64,000 nt of DNA, from assembly GCA_045540335.1 (NCBI GenBank), contig JAZQHC010000045.1, positions 90,070-154,069 on the forward strand, in the 5' to 3' direction. Origin of the DNA: RGIG7213 sp045540335. Its GTDB lineage: Bacteria > Bacillota > Clostridia > Oscillospirales > CAG-272. A program made the position numbers and the translations under genes. Below are positions 18,633 through 28,240 of this stretch, piece by piece. The notes beneath the pieces were generated by a model. It made no database searches and was not told where the DNA came from. It worked only from the letters and a program-made list of their open reading frames with translations. Each line of letters begins with the position of its first letter. The stretch's first letter is position 1.

Positions 18633-19643
18633 TTATTTTTCTCCGTTATATTTTGTTTTCCAGAGTTTTGCGGAAAACTCGGTTATCATCAATGAAAGCT
18701 TTGTATTAGTTCCCTCTGTGCAAACGGCTTCAAGCAAAACATTGCAAAAGGCAGAAATCGTAAATGAAGAGTACGTGTTTGAATACACGTCGAGAACGCT
18801 TTTATCAGTAAAATAAAGTAAATTTACACAATCGTCGCCTTTGTAAGCCAAAATATCGCGCAAAGCGGATATCAGATATTTACATACGGTATAGTAATCT
18901 GCATATGACTTAATGTTGTTATATTGGTATTCGATAAGATCGAATTCGCTTGAAGCTTTATCAAGCAGAATGCGTACGGTATTATCCGCGATTTCGCGTA
19001 TTTTCAACAAAGAATTTTCTTCGCTTAATATATCAACCGCCGCACCGATAGAACCATCTGCAAGAAATGCAGCTGTATCAAAGTCGCCGTCTTGAAATCT
19101 TTCTTTTAAATAATACTTTATTTCTTCTTTAGAAAATTCTTTCAATCTGAACACTTCGCATCGCGAACGTATCGTTGGCAGTAATTTCTTTTCATCCTCG
19201 CATAAAATGAAGAAATATACGCCGTTTGGCGGTTCTTCAAGTAATTTCAACAGCGCATTTTGAGTTTGCGGAAGTGTTTTGCTTCCATCCTCGATTACAT
19301 ACGCTTTAAAGGGAAGATCGTTTGGGGTGTATGCAATGGTATCGTATATAGAACGAATGCTTTCTATAGATACGTAAACACGCCCCTCCGGCGGCTTTAT
19401 CGTTAGAATATCCACGCAATCACCTGATAATATTTTTCGGCAAGAGGGACAAACCCCGCACGGAGCGTTTTCGTCTTGGCAAACAAGGGCACAAAGAATG
19501 TCTTTTAACAGTGTTTTCTTGCCTGAACCAGCCTTTCCGGAAATTACAACTGCGTGAAAAAGCGAACCGTCGGCTATTTTTTTTTCAAGGTAACGTTTTG
19601 TTTCTTCATTACCGTATATTTTTTCAAGTTTTACATTTTTCAT
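18633..19643 (-). CDS. holB: DNA polymerase III delta' subunit
   Basis: Clamp-loader subunit of the replisome. 336 residues from the ATG at 19643; an in-frame TTG directly upstream is a less likely start. It has a degenerate AAA+ fold with VISGKAGSGKKTLLKDI (about 34-50), a four-cysteine zinc module (CALVC...CGVCPSCRKI), and the clamp-loader motif YVIEDGSKTLPQTQNALLKLLEEPP. SRC in PTIRSRCEVFRL is the arginine-finger motif. The start lies inside the 3' end of the decarboxylase gene. Confidence 0.93.
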   Translation of the reverse strand: MKNVKLEKIYGNEETKRYLEKKIADGSLFHAVVISGKAGSGKKTLLKDILCALVCQDENAPCGVCPSCRKILSGDCVDILTIKPPEGRVYVSIESIRSIYDTIAYTPNDLPFKAYVIEDGSKTLPQTQNALLKLLEEPPNGVYFFILCEDEKKLLPTIRSRCEVFRLKEFSKEEIKYYLKERFQDGDFDTAAFLADGSIGAAVDILSEENSLLKIREIADNTVRILLDKASSEFDLIEYQYNNIKSYADYYTVCKYLISALRDILAYKGDDCVNLLYFTDKSVLDVYSNTYSSFTISAFCNVLLEAVCTEGTNTKLSLMITEFSAKLWKTKYNGEK

Positions 19644-20967
19644 CAACTATATCAACATCAGTTATTCCGACTTTAAGCAAAGCGGAAATTATTTCTTTAT
19701 CAATTATATCGCCGGGGGTTATTATCGGTATTCCGGGCGGATAAACGTACTTTGTACAAGCTGATATTTTACCTTCACAAAGCACGGCTTTGGTATTTAT
19801 TTTATGCGAAAAAACAGCTCGTCTTATCGATATGGCGCGTTTTGCAACGGGATACTGTGAAAAAGGCACCGTATCGTATAATTTTGCATTAGTTACGAAT
19901 TCTTTTATACATTCTAAAAGTGCTGAAAAATCGTTGTCTGAAACAAAAACCGAAGGTATTAAAACACATTTTTCTTTACTTGCAAATTCGGGCACGATAT
20001 TTTTTGATTCCAAAAAGGCACACAACTCGGTCATATCGTATTGCTTACCCTTTATATCCGCTGACGCAAGTGTGATTCTGCAAGGGTCGTAAATATCATA
20101 CGTTTCCCTTATGATACCGTATTTAGCTGCATGTACTGCAAAATCGTTGATTGCTTTTATCAGTTTTTCTATGCGCTCTTTTCCAAAGGTGTTCATAAAA
20201 TCAACGGCACCGTCTGCAGATGCGGCAATCAAATAAGAAGGCGATGTGGATACAAACAGTTTGATTGCTTCTAACATAAATTCTCTGCTCGCGACGCTGC
20301 TGTGTAAAATTGCACTTCCCGTTAACGACGGGGTAGTTTTATGAAGCGAGTCGATGGAAAAATCTGTACCAAGCAAAATCGGATGCAGGTTACCGCACCA
20401 CGGTAAATGTGCACCGTGAGAGTTATCGACGATCAAATATGATGAAAACTTATGGCATAGCTTTGAAAACTCACGTATATCCAACATTTGCCCGTAATAG
20501 TCGGGCGATGTAAGCACGATTGTCGAATTAGGTTCTTGCGAAAGGCGGCACTTAAGGTCGTCAATATCTTCAAAATAAACGGCATCTGCACCGCAAAGCG
20601 CCAAAGCGTTTATAACAGATACATGACATTTTCTGTGAAGAAAAAATTTTCTGCCTTTTAAAATCGTACAACAGTAAATTGCTGCTTGTACACAGGAAGT
20701 AGCCCCGTGTGCAGATAAAATAGAATTCGGTGAATTGTATGAGGATTCGATTTTTTTTAGCGTGCATTCGACAAAGCCGTCTTTCATCGGTGAATAAAGA
20801 TTATCGGTTTTGCCGTTTTCTGTTATATCATATTTAAAGTATTGTTCCGTTAAGCTGTTATAACCAACGCCGCCGTGCCCGGGCATGTGGAAACGCACAG
20901 GTTCTTGCGCAGCGTATGAGGAAACCAGCGATACGACCCCTTCATTTTTCAACTTTGCTATATCCAT
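19624..20967 (-). CDS. Orn/Lys/Arg decarboxylase family protein (YaaO-like)
   Basis: 447 residues of the compact Gram-positive form of fold-type I basic amino acid decarboxylases. The PLP-binding lysine lies in DSLHKTTPSLTGSA at about residue 209; the upstream HRKCHVSVINAL and DNSHGAHL motifs also match. The C-terminus has the family's YPPGIPIITPGD motif. Substrate (arginine, lysine or ornithine) is not decided by sequence. In Bacillus the homologue yaaO precedes tmk and holB; here tmk is absent and holB follows with a 20-bp overlap. Confidence 0.92.
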   Translation of the reverse strand: MDIAKLKNEGVVSLVSSYAAQEPVRFHMPGHGGVGYNSLTEQYFKYDITENGKTDNLYSPMKDGFVECTLKKIESSYNSPNSILSAHGATSCVQAAIYCCTILKGRKFFLHRKCHVSVINALALCGADAVYFEDIDDLKCRLSQEPNSTIVLTSPDYYGQMLDIREFSKLCHKFSSYLIVDNSHGAHLPWCGNLHPILLGTDFSIDSLHKTTPSLTGSAILHSSVASREFMLEAIKLFVSTSPSYLIAASADGAVDFMNTFGKERIEKLIKAINDFAVHAAKYGIIRETYDIYDPCRITLASADIKGKQYDMTELCAFLESKNIVPEFASKEKCVLIPSVFVSDNDFSALLECIKEFVTNAKLYDTVPFSQYPVAKRAISIRRAVFSHKINTKAVLCEGKISACTKYVYPPGIPIITPGDIIDKEIISALLKVGITDVDIVDEKCKT

Positions 20968-21050
20968 AAAGTTGCAGCTTTCTTTATATCAATCATTTTT
21001 TATTATAACATACAAAGGTTAATAAATCAATACAATTAAACGATTTTTAA

Positions 21051-21908
21051 TTATCTTTCACATTTGTACGGGTGGCAAAGATATGATGAGAAGCCGTTTT
21101 CCTTTAAAGAACTGCAGGCAGCCTCTGCTTTGCTTTCAGAATCGTATAAAGCAAACACGGAAGGTCCGCTTCCACTCATTAAAATGCCGCAAGCATCGTA
21201 TTTTGCCATTATTTTTTTAATTTCTTCACTATGCGGCGAAACGGTTTGAAAAACGTTGTAAAGCTCTTCCCCTATTTTTCTCAGATCACCGCTTTGCAGA
21301 GCATCCAACGATCGTGAAATATTACGCACGGTTCTGTTTTGCTTCTTATCAAGCTCTTCAAAGGCCCATTTTGTATATACACGCTCTTGCCCTATCGCCA
21401 CTACGATAAAGCAATCCGGCAATGGGATAACAGGGGTAAGAATTTCCCCTATTCCCTCAGCTAAAGATGTGCGGTTTATTATACAATAAGGCACGTCTGC
21501 CCCGATCTTTTTTCCCATTTTACATAGTTGTTTTTCACTATACACATAATCGTGCAAACGGTTTAACCCATTTAAAACCGCCGCCGCATCGGCAGATCCG
21601 CCTGCCATGCCTGCACACATGGGAATATTTTTTTCAATTTCAATATGAACACCGCTGAATTTAACGTTTTCAGATTCGCTATAAAAGGCTTTTGCTGCTT
21701 TTATAGCAAGATTATCCTCGTGCTTGCCGATAAAATCAGGGCATTTAACGGTAAATTCACCGCTTTCGTTTAACGCTATAACAACGTTATCGCATAAATC
21801 GACCGACTGCATGATGCTATTTAATAAGTGATAGCCATCAGGCAATCTTTCAATAACTTCAAGAAATAAATTTATTTTTGCCGGTGCGGCAATAGAAACA
21901 GATTTCAT
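21051..21908 (-). CDS. ispE: 4-diphosphocytidyl-2-C-methyl-D-erythritol kinase
   Basis: GHMP kinase of the methylerythritol phosphate isoprenoid pathway. I start at the ATG at 21908 (MKSVSIAAPAKINLFLEV), 285 residues, because GGTGG lies 5 nt upstream and the family begins at this point. An in-frame reading frame extends 42 codons further upstream but has no family similarity. The ATP loop PMCAGMAGGSADAAAVL lies at about 94-110 and the C-terminal GSGPSVFALY motif near 260. Confidence 0.96.
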   Translation of the reverse strand: MKSVSIAAPAKINLFLEVIERLPDGYHLLNSIMQSVDLCDNVVIALNESGEFTVKCPDFIGKHEDNLAIKAAKAFYSESENVKFSGVHIEIEKNIPMCAGMAGGSADAAAVLNGLNRLHDYVYSEKQLCKMGKKIGADVPYCIINRTSLAEGIGEILTPVIPLPDCFIVVAIGQERVYTKWAFEELDKKQNRTVRNISRSLDALQSGDLRKIGEELYNVFQTVSPHSEEIKKIMAKYDACGILMSGSGPSVFALYDSESKAEAACSSLKENGFSSYLCHPYKCER

Positions 21909-22127
21909 AATCCACCATTTAAAATACGTTATATTTTGCAATACTACCTGATTATTATAACACAATTTACTTTCCGTGTCAATGTTGTGCCGTTTTAAAC
22001 CCCGGATATAAAAATTTGATTTGAATAAATTCAAAAGGTCATTTTATTGTAAATTTTTTAAATATATATATACAAATATTGTTTTTTGTGATATCATATA
22101 TGATAATGTTGAATATTGGAGTATAAC

Positions 22128-22880
22128 ATGGAATTCGATAATAAAGAAAACATAATTTACGGCAGAAACGCCGTGCGTGAGCTTTTAAAGAAAAATGCTG
22201 AAATTGATAAGATATTCGTTATTCGTTCTGAAAGGTCCGGTTCTTTGGGGTATCTTATAGCTCTTGCAGAGGAAAAACATATTCCCGTTTTAGAAGCCGA
22301 TAAATCCAAGCTTGATAAAATGTCTGATGGCGGCGTACATCAAGGCATATGTGCTATTACATCATCTATTCAGTACGTAGATGTGGAGGATATATTAAAT
22401 ATCGCAGAACAACGCGGGCAATCCCCTTTTATCGTTGTAGCAGACGGAATAGAAGACCCGCACAATCTTGGTGCTATAATAAGAACGTGCGAGTGCGCCG
22501 GTGTACACGGCTTGATAATTCCCAAAAGAAGATGCGCCACGGTAAACGGTACGGCGGTAAAAGCTTCTGCCGGGGCTGCTTCATATTTACCCATAGCCAA
22601 AGTAACCAACCTTGCAAGCACCGTTGACGAGCTTAAAAAACGCGGTGTTTGGGTTTATGCAGCTGATTTTGGTGGCAGCAACTATTTCGAGTGTGATTTT
22701 TCCGGCGGTGTTTGCGTAATACTCGGTGCGGAGGGCAAGGGTGTATCTTCCCTTTTGAAATCCAAGTGCGATTTTACTGTTTCCATTCCCATGATGGGAA
22801 ATGTAAATTCACTTAACGTTTCTTGTGCCGCAGCAGTTATACTTAACGAAATAACCAAACAAAAATACATAATAAAATAA
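22128..22880 (+). CDS. rlmB: 23S rRNA (guanosine-2'-O)-methyltransferase RlmB / TrmH family
   Basis: SPOUT-fold methyltransferase, 250 residues. The N-terminal substrate-binding domain begins IIYGRNAVRELLKKNAEIDKI. The SPOUT domain has VADGIEDPHNLGAIIRTCECAG, then ILGAEGKG, and the knotted SAM site PMMGNVNSLNVSCAAAVIL. A TTG four codons upstream falls within the GGAG ribosome binding site, so I use the ATG at 22128. It probably methylates 2'-O of a 23S rRNA guanosine; a different RNA target is possible. The next gene starts 30 bp later. Confidence 0.94.
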   Translation: MEFDNKENIIYGRNAVRELLKKNAEIDKIFVIRSERSGSLGYLIALAEEKHIPVLEADKSKLDKMSDGGVHQGICAITSSIQYVDVEDILNIAEQRGQSPFIVVADGIEDPHNLGAIIRTCECAGVHGLIIPKRRCATVNGTAVKASAGAASYLPIAKVTNLASTVDELKKRGVWVYAADFGGSNYFECDFSGGVCVILGAEGKGVSSLLKSKCDFTVSIPMMGNVNSLNVSCAAAVILNEITKQKYIIK

Positions 22881-22909
22881 TCAAAAAGATAACAGAAAGC
22901 GAGGGTAAG

Positions 22910-25603
22910 ATGGATAATAAAGAAGATAAAAAAGACCTTTCTGCCGATGAATTGATTCGACAGCTTAATATTTCACTTGGCCTTTCCCCGGAAGGTCTTC
23001 CTATTGAGGAAAAAGCTTCAAATGCTTCAGAAGATGATGATCCTGTTCTACAAGAAGATTCTTCAATTATCCCGATAGCAGATACGGAAAACGAAGATAT
23101 CAATATTGAATCTATTCAAGCGGAAGAGTTGCAGTCGGATGATACCACTTCGTTTGTTGCGGAAAACGAAAACGAAGAAAATATCAGCGATGATGCTTCG
23201 GAAAAAACGCAAGATAATACCGAAAAAAAACAATCGGATACATTAAGCTCGCTTTTAGGCTTTTCGGATACGTTGGATAGAATGGATGATAGCGTTTTTC
23301 AGCCCGCACCTATCAAAAAAGCTGCATCGTCAAGAGGGGTAAACAGCATAAATCTTGCCGAAAAAGAACCCGAAGAGGAACGTAAGGTAATATTTGATGA
23401 TTCTGAATTTGAGGAAGAAGAGGAAGATTTTCAGCCTACCTCTGCATTCAAAGCACTTGACTCAAGCGCAAAAGCTATTTTAGAAGATGATGCACCTGAT
23501 TCTGATATATCCGATACCGAAAGCGCGCAATCACAAGCAAAGGAAAGCCGGGAATCGACAGAAACTGAAGAAATACAGGATGAAGATGCAACCATAATAA
23601 GAACTTCGCCTGCAAGTGAAAATTCCGATGATAATACCGAGGAAGATCCTTCAAAATCTAAAATAGACCTCGAATCTCAATTTGCTTTTGACCAGATATA
23701 TTCCGAAACGGAAAAATCAAGCGACGGATATGACGATACCGAGCATGATATAATGAACGCCGTTAACTTCAAAGAAGTTTTAGACGAGCTTTACGACGAT
23801 GACAAAGAACCCGTTGTTAAAAAAGTCAAAGAAAAAAGCAAACGCAAAAAAGAACCCCAAAACGCTAACGAGCCTAAAAGAAGCAAAACACACGACGAAT
23901 ACGTTAATGCCGCACAAAACAAACCTTTTCTTGAAAAATATAAGAAAAGATATCTGTCTTCACGCTTGAGAATATGCGGAACGGTAGTATTTTCTTTACT
24001 TCTTTTGTGCCTTGAAAGTATAATTTATTTTAAAGCAGATGTTCCCCACTTTTTAGATCCTGTTGCTAACCCGCGCGTTTTATTGCTTGTTTGCTTCCAA
24101 TTATTTTTGATCTGCAGTGCTTTCGCAGTAAGATCGCTGATAAGCGGATTAAAGGGGCTTGTAACTGGCAGATTTACGTCAGATGTTATGACGTTTGTCT
24201 TTGTGGCGGTAACGTTTATATTCGGTGTGTTTGCTTGCATAACGGCACCGCAAGAACCGCTTTTGATGTTTTCACCGTGTACGGTTTGTATTTTTGCTTC
24301 TTTGATAAGTGAATACAGAGATCTTAAAAGAGAGATTTCTGCTTTTAAGATCGTTTCCAGCAACCGAATGAAATATACTATAGAGAAATATACACCTTCC
24401 GAAAAAAGCATTGAAAAGAACGAGTTTTACAATTATCTTCCCGAGAATCCCGAGCTGTTGAAAATAAATAAAACCAACTTTATTGAAAATTTCGTTTCTA
24501 ATTTTAGTAAAACTTCCAATCAACGCAGTGTGTTTGGAATAATAACGTTAGCTTGCCTTGTTGTTTTTGCAGTTGTATTCGCGGTTATGTTTTCGTTGAA
24601 AAATTCCGTTTACGTTTCGCTTACAAGTGCCTTTACCGTTCTTTGTGCGGTGCTTCCTGCGTCACTTTATACTGCATTTTCATTACCGCTTTACAAAACA
24701 TCTACAGAAGCCTTCAGCGAAGACAGTACGTTTATAGGTGAAAAGGTAGCAGACGATTTTTCGAGCGTTTCGGTAGTTTCATTTGATGATAAAGAGGTCT
24801 TCCCCTCGTACGGAATAAAGGTACAAGGTTACAGAACGTATCTTGATTCAAGAGATGACCACGTGGTTTTCGTTGTTTCAAGCATATTTTCTAAGCTTGG
24901 CGGCCCTTTAAAAGAGGTTTTCGCTGCCGCCGCAAATGAAATAGGTAAAACTGATAACGTAAAAATATACTCGATATACGAAGACGGTATAGAAGCCGAC
25001 GTAGATGAAGAGCACGTTTTGATCGGCAGTGCCGCTTTCATGGAAGAAAAGCATTATATTCCGCTTTATACAGCTGATGACGAGGCGGCTGAAAGCAATA
25101 ATTCCAAACGTATTATGTACGTTGCGTTTGGCGGCACGATAGTGGCAAAGTTTTATATTAAGTATGCCGCAGACCCCGATTTTTCACATATACTTCGTCA
25201 GCTTACAGATGCGGGTATGTGTATAGCGGTTAAAACGTTTGACCCTAATATAGATACGGCACTTCTTGCAAGTGAGATAAATATAAAAAAATACCCCGTA
25301 AGGGTGGTTAAGTGTGAAAATAATAACGAGATGTCTTCAAGTTCTGAATCTGTAGAATCTACTATTATTTCAAGAGGGTCTGCAAAATCATTACTTAAAA
25401 CATTAACGAATTGCAGAAAGTTATCCTCTGTTATTAAAACTGGAACGCTTATATCCTCGATATCCATCATTATTGCAATAATGATAATGGTATTTGCTTA
25501 TGTTTCCGGAATACCGAATATTATTTCTTCGCTTGCAATAGTGGTATATCAGTTGGTTTGGATGGTAATAACACATATTATTACAGGTGCGTATATCAAA
25601 TAA
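22910..25603 (+). CDS. Large acidic membrane protein with degenerate P-type ATPase architecture
   Basis: 897 residues. The first ~330 are soluble, highly acidic and low in complexity (many E, D, S), ending in a basic KVKEKSKRKKEP stretch. Eight hydrophobic segments follow: four at about 345-465, two at about 545-605, and two near 850-895. The arrangement 2+2, 2, 2 is that of heavy-metal P-type ATPases. In the sixth, PASLYTAFSLPLYK lines up with PCALGLATPLA; VVSFDDKEVFP at 622-632 lines up with VVFDKTGTLT, so the phosphorylated-aspartate motif DKTGT is DKEVF. The segment between the fourth and fifth helices is only about 70 residues and has no TGE actuator motif. A later VLIGSAAFMEE and the A-D-P-D-F-S-H-I-L-R-Q-L-T-D-A-G stretch resemble the nucleotide-binding and hinge regions. 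Function unknown; it is not expected to pump by the standard mechanism. Confidence 0.6.
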   Translation: MDNKEDKKDLSADELIRQLNISLGLSPEGLPIEEKASNASEDDDPVLQEDSSIIPIADTENEDINIESIQAEELQSDDTTSFVAENENEENISDDASEKTQDNTEKKQSDTLSSLLGFSDTLDRMDDSVFQPAPIKKAASSRGVNSINLAEKEPEEERKVIFDDSEFEEEEEDFQPTSAFKALDSSAKAILEDDAPDSDISDTESAQSQAKESRESTETEEIQDEDATIIRTSPASENSDDNTEEDPSKSKIDLESQFAFDQIYSETEKSSDGYDDTEHDIMNAVNFKEVLDELYDDDKEPVVKKVKEKSKRKKEPQNANEPKRSKTHDEYVNAAQNKPFLEKYKKRYLSSRLRICGTVVFSLLLLCLESIIYFKADVPHFLDPVANPRVLLLVCFQLFLICSAFAVRSLISGLKGLVTGRFTSDVMTFVFVAVTFIFGVFACITAPQEPLLMFSPCTVCIFASLISEYRDLKREISAFKIVSSNRMKYTIEKYTPSEKSIEKNEFYNYLPENPELLKINKTNFIENFVSNFSKTSNQRSVFGIITLACLVVFAVVFAVMFSLKNSVYVSLTSAFTVLCAVLPASLYTAFSLPLYKTSTEAFSEDSTFIGEKVADDFSSVSVVSFDDKEVFPSYGIKVQGYRTYLDSRDDHVVFVVSSIFSKLGGPLKEVFAAAANEIGKTDNVKIYSIYEDGIEADVDEEHVLIGSAAFMEEKHYIPLYTADDEAAESNNSKRIMYVAFGGTIVAKFYIKYAADPDFSHILRQLTDAGMCIAVKTFDPNIDTALLASEINIKKYPVRVVKCENNNEMSSSSESVESTIISRGSAKSLLKTLTNCRKLSSVIKTGTLISSISIIIAIMIMVFAYVSGIPNIISSLAIVVYQLVWMVITHIITGAYIK

Positions 25604-25611
25604 AAGAATAC

Positions 25612-25645
25612 AAAAAACACCGCCAAAGTTGGCGGTGTTTTTTTG
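25612..25645. terminator. Bidirectional terminator
   Basis: Perfect 10-bp stem AAACACCGCC/GGCGGTGTTT with a 6-nt loop, flanked by A-rich and T-rich runs. It serves the plus-strand pseudo-ATPase gene and the converging minus-strand gene ending at 25653. Confidence 0.9.
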
Positions 25646-25652
25646 CGATATT

Positions 25653-26333
25653 TTACTGTTCTGTATAGTTGATAATAGATTGGAAAACACGCAGGTGAAG
25701 ATCAAATTCTTTTTGAACTTCTTCCTTTCCCTTTAAGGTGGATATTGCACTGCCTGATGTGTTTGCACGTAAGCATAATATCATATCGTCACGGTAATTT
25801 GCAAAGCAGGCAAAACTGTTTCCGAATTCCGTTTTTTTGATAGAAATACCATGCGAATCAGCCCCTTGCGGAACATTTTTCAAAACATCGGATAATTTTG
25901 ATAAAGCACCTGTGGACTTAATTTTATCGTACTGCTCCTTATCAATTATATAGATGTACGAATCACCTACTGCGATTTCGTTATTCAATAATTTTACAGC
26001 ATCGCTGTTTGAAGTAGCGGATACGAACATATCGTGTTTTTTGCTTTCGGTGAAAAGTTCTTTGTTAAGATAAACTATATCTCTTACAGAAACCTCTTTT
26101 ACTTCTTTTTTTAATTCATCATCAAGCGTTGCTAAAACGGCGTTTTCGATAGATGATAACCCGTCTGTTGTGTGGGATATCGGGCCAAGATATGTAATGT
26201 ATATATCATAGTCCGTTTTTGTGATAGCTTGGAATACTATTATAAATGCAAGCAGCAGTATAAATGCGCCGACTATAAAATGCATTTTATAATAATATCC
26301 GTACTCTTTAAACCAATTGATTATCTTTTTCAA
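25653..26333 (-). CDS. Hypothetical membrane-anchored protein
   Basis: 226 residues starting at a TTG (26333-26331) after AAGG. One transmembrane helix near the N-terminus (about residues 19-41, FIVGAFILLLAFIIVFQAI) is followed by a mostly soluble domain of mixed alpha/beta character without a motif I recognise. It begins 12 bp after the SPFH gene and looks co-transcribed with it, so a role at the membrane with the SPFH protein is possible but unproven. Confidence 0.75.
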   Translation of the reverse strand: MKKIINWFKEYGYYYKMHFIVGAFILLLAFIIVFQAITKTDYDIYITYLGPISHTTDGLSSIENAVLATLDDELKKEVKEVSVRDIVYLNKELFTESKKHDMFVSATSNSDAVKLLNNEIAVGDSYIYIIDKEQYDKIKSTGALSKLSDVLKNVPQGADSHGISIKKTEFGNSFACFANYRDDMILCLRANTSGSAISTLKGKEEVQKEFDLHLRVFQSIINYTEQ

Positions 26334-26344
26334 TTTACCTTATA

Positions 26345-27733
26345 TTACTTTATATCAGAATCATCAAATGTGTCGCCGCATTCAGGGCAGAATTTCGGGG
26401 GATTTGCGGGATCGGCAGGTTCCCAACCGCATTTATCACAACGGTAAAGCCTTTCGCCTGCAGGTTTTTTAGCACCGCATTCAGGACAGAATTTCCCCTT
26501 ATTTACTGCACCGCAAGCGCAAGTCCAACCTTCAGCAGGCTTTTTAGCACCGCATTCCATGCAGAAATTACCGGTAGCTTCTGCGCCGCAAGCGCATTTC
26601 CAAGTATTTGCATTTTTTACTTCAGGCTTTTTAGCACCGCATTCAGGGCAGAATTTACCCGTTGCTGTTGCGCCGCAAGCACATTTCCAACCATCGGCAG
26701 GCTTTTGTGCCGGTTGTATGGGTTGTTGTTGACCCATAGAATAAAGATTTTGTGCGTTCATGCCGCCGTTAGCCATAGCCATGTTCATACCCATAAAGCC
26801 CATCATTGCACCGTTTTCGTTAGCGGCAGCGGTTTTCATAGCATCAACCTGACCGCCTACCAAGCGTGCAGCAGCAACATTGGGGTTAAGCGTCATAGCG
26901 TTTTCTTCCCATTCGGTGATCTTTTCGCGCTGTTTTTCGGGAATGGAAGGTACACCAAGGTTCATAGAGAACACCTCTATACCTCTTTTACCCCATTTTT
27001 CAACAAGCTGTTTGTTCAATGCATCAGCCAATTCCGTAGCGTGTGCGGGAATTTGATCGTAGAATACGCCGTTTGCAGACAATACAGCAAGTGCAGGCTG
27101 AAGTTCTGCAATAAGCTCGCCCTTCAACATACTGTCGATTTTGTCGCGCGTATAATCAGATTCTACGTTACCGCATACGTTCGTATAGAATTTAAGCGGG
27201 TCTGCAATTTTGTAAGAATAAATACCGTTACAACGCAAATCTACCGACATTTTAAAGCCAAGTTCTTCGTTGATAACTACGCGGAAAGGCACAGGGTTAG
27301 GTGTACCGAATTTATTATCGGGAATTTCTTTTAAGTTGAAATAATATATTCTTTGGTCCTTTCCCGTATCGCCGCCGTAGGTAAATCTTTTACCAATAGC
27401 TTTGAATGTTTCGAGAATGCTTGTACCCAAAGAGCCTGCGAAGATGCTGGGCTCTGTTGAAGAATCGTATGTAAATTCGCCGGGTTCAGCGCAAAATTCA
27501 ACAACCTTTCCCTGCTCTACTATAATCATACATTGACCGTCTGCGATAGCAACACCGGAACCGTTGGAAATAATGTTTTCTTCGCCTTTTGTATTAGAAG
27601 AACGCGAAGATGTACGTTTTTGACCTTTTGTAACGAGAACGTCTGCTGCAAGTGCATCGCAGTAAAAGAACTCTTTCCATTGGTCGGCAAGTACACCGCC
27701 GGCTGCGCCTGAAATAGCTTTAATAAGTCCCAT
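26345..27733 (-). CDS. SPFH-domain protein with C-terminal zinc-ribbon repeats (YdjI-like)
   Basis: 462 residues. The N-terminal SPFH/band-7-like domain (about 1-290) begins MGLIKAISGAAGGVLADQWKEF, as in the YdjI branch described as virion-core-protein-like. An Ala/Met/Gly/Asn-rich linker follows, then four zinc ribbons: three copies of a CxCGA-(7-8)-FCxECGAKKP unit at about 355-440 and a final CDKCG-(n)-FCPECGD. Proteins of this type scaffold membrane microdomains in other bacteria; the zinc ribbons suggest docking of a partner. Ribosome binding site AAAGGAA before the ATG. Confidence 0.88.
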   Translation of the reverse strand: MGLIKAISGAAGGVLADQWKEFFYCDALAADVLVTKGQKRTSSRSSNTKGEENIISNGSGVAIADGQCMIIVEQGKVVEFCAEPGEFTYDSSTEPSIFAGSLGTSILETFKAIGKRFTYGGDTGKDQRIYYFNLKEIPDNKFGTPNPVPFRVVINEELGFKMSVDLRCNGIYSYKIADPLKFYTNVCGNVESDYTRDKIDSMLKGELIAELQPALAVLSANGVFYDQIPAHATELADALNKQLVEKWGKRGIEVFSMNLGVPSIPEKQREKITEWEENAMTLNPNVAAARLVGGQVDAMKTAAANENGAMMGFMGMNMAMANGGMNAQNLYSMGQQQPIQPAQKPADGWKCACGATATGKFCPECGAKKPEVKNANTWKCACGAEATGNFCMECGAKKPAEGWTCACGAVNKGKFCPECGAKKPAGERLYRCDKCGWEPADPANPPKFCPECGDTFDDSDIK

Positions 27734-27791
27734 AAAAAATCATTCCTTTCTGTAAACAAAAATGTATTAAATCAGTATAACTGCTTTAAAC

Positions 27792-28082
27792 TTAATTATC
27801 GTTATTCGGATGTATGTTTTTAGATGAATTGGAATAAGGGTTTTTGTTTTTCTTTACTTCTATAGGTGCGTTGCTGCAACGGTTTGCCCAACGTAAAATA
27901 AGCATAGAAACAATTTGCAAAAGTATCCATGCGGCTAAAGCGCCTACAAACCACCATATAGATATGTCAAATATAAAATGGCATATCAACAGTATCCAAG
28001 CGGGAACAGAACCCTCGAAATTAAATATCAAATTCAGTATTAAGCAGAAAATAAAATTGCCGGTGTTCCTTGTTTTTCTCAT
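27792..28082 (-). CDS. Hypothetical small membrane protein
   Basis: 96 residues with two or three hydrophobic segments (about 10-20, 25-45 and 47-65) and a polar Asn/Lys/Ser-rich tail. No recognised family. It lies 58 bp upstream of the SPFH gene on the same strand. Confidence 0.55.
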   Translation of the reverse strand: MRKTRNTGNFIFCLILNLIFNFEGSVPAWILLICHFIFDISIWWFVGALAAWILLQIVSMLILRWANRCSNAPIEVKKNKNPYSNSSKNIHPNNDN

Positions 28083-28240
28083 TTTATCCCCTTATGTAAC
28101 ATCATCCGACTGTATTATAATACTTTTTTGCAATTTTGTCAATAGTATCGGCAGTATTGTGAATTACCCAACTACGATATTATAAATATGCTTTCGAAGA
28201 ACAAAAAAGCCCGGGGAAAACTGAATTTTCATTTTACTGA

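Noticed and set aside
21909..22034. N-terminal extension of ispE
   Set aside because: The 42 extra codons match nothing of the GHMP kinase family, whereas the ATG at 21908 has GGTGG at the right distance.
22116..22127. TTG start of rlmB
   Set aside because: The TTG is part of the ribosome binding site TTGGAG; the ATG at 22128 is correctly spaced.
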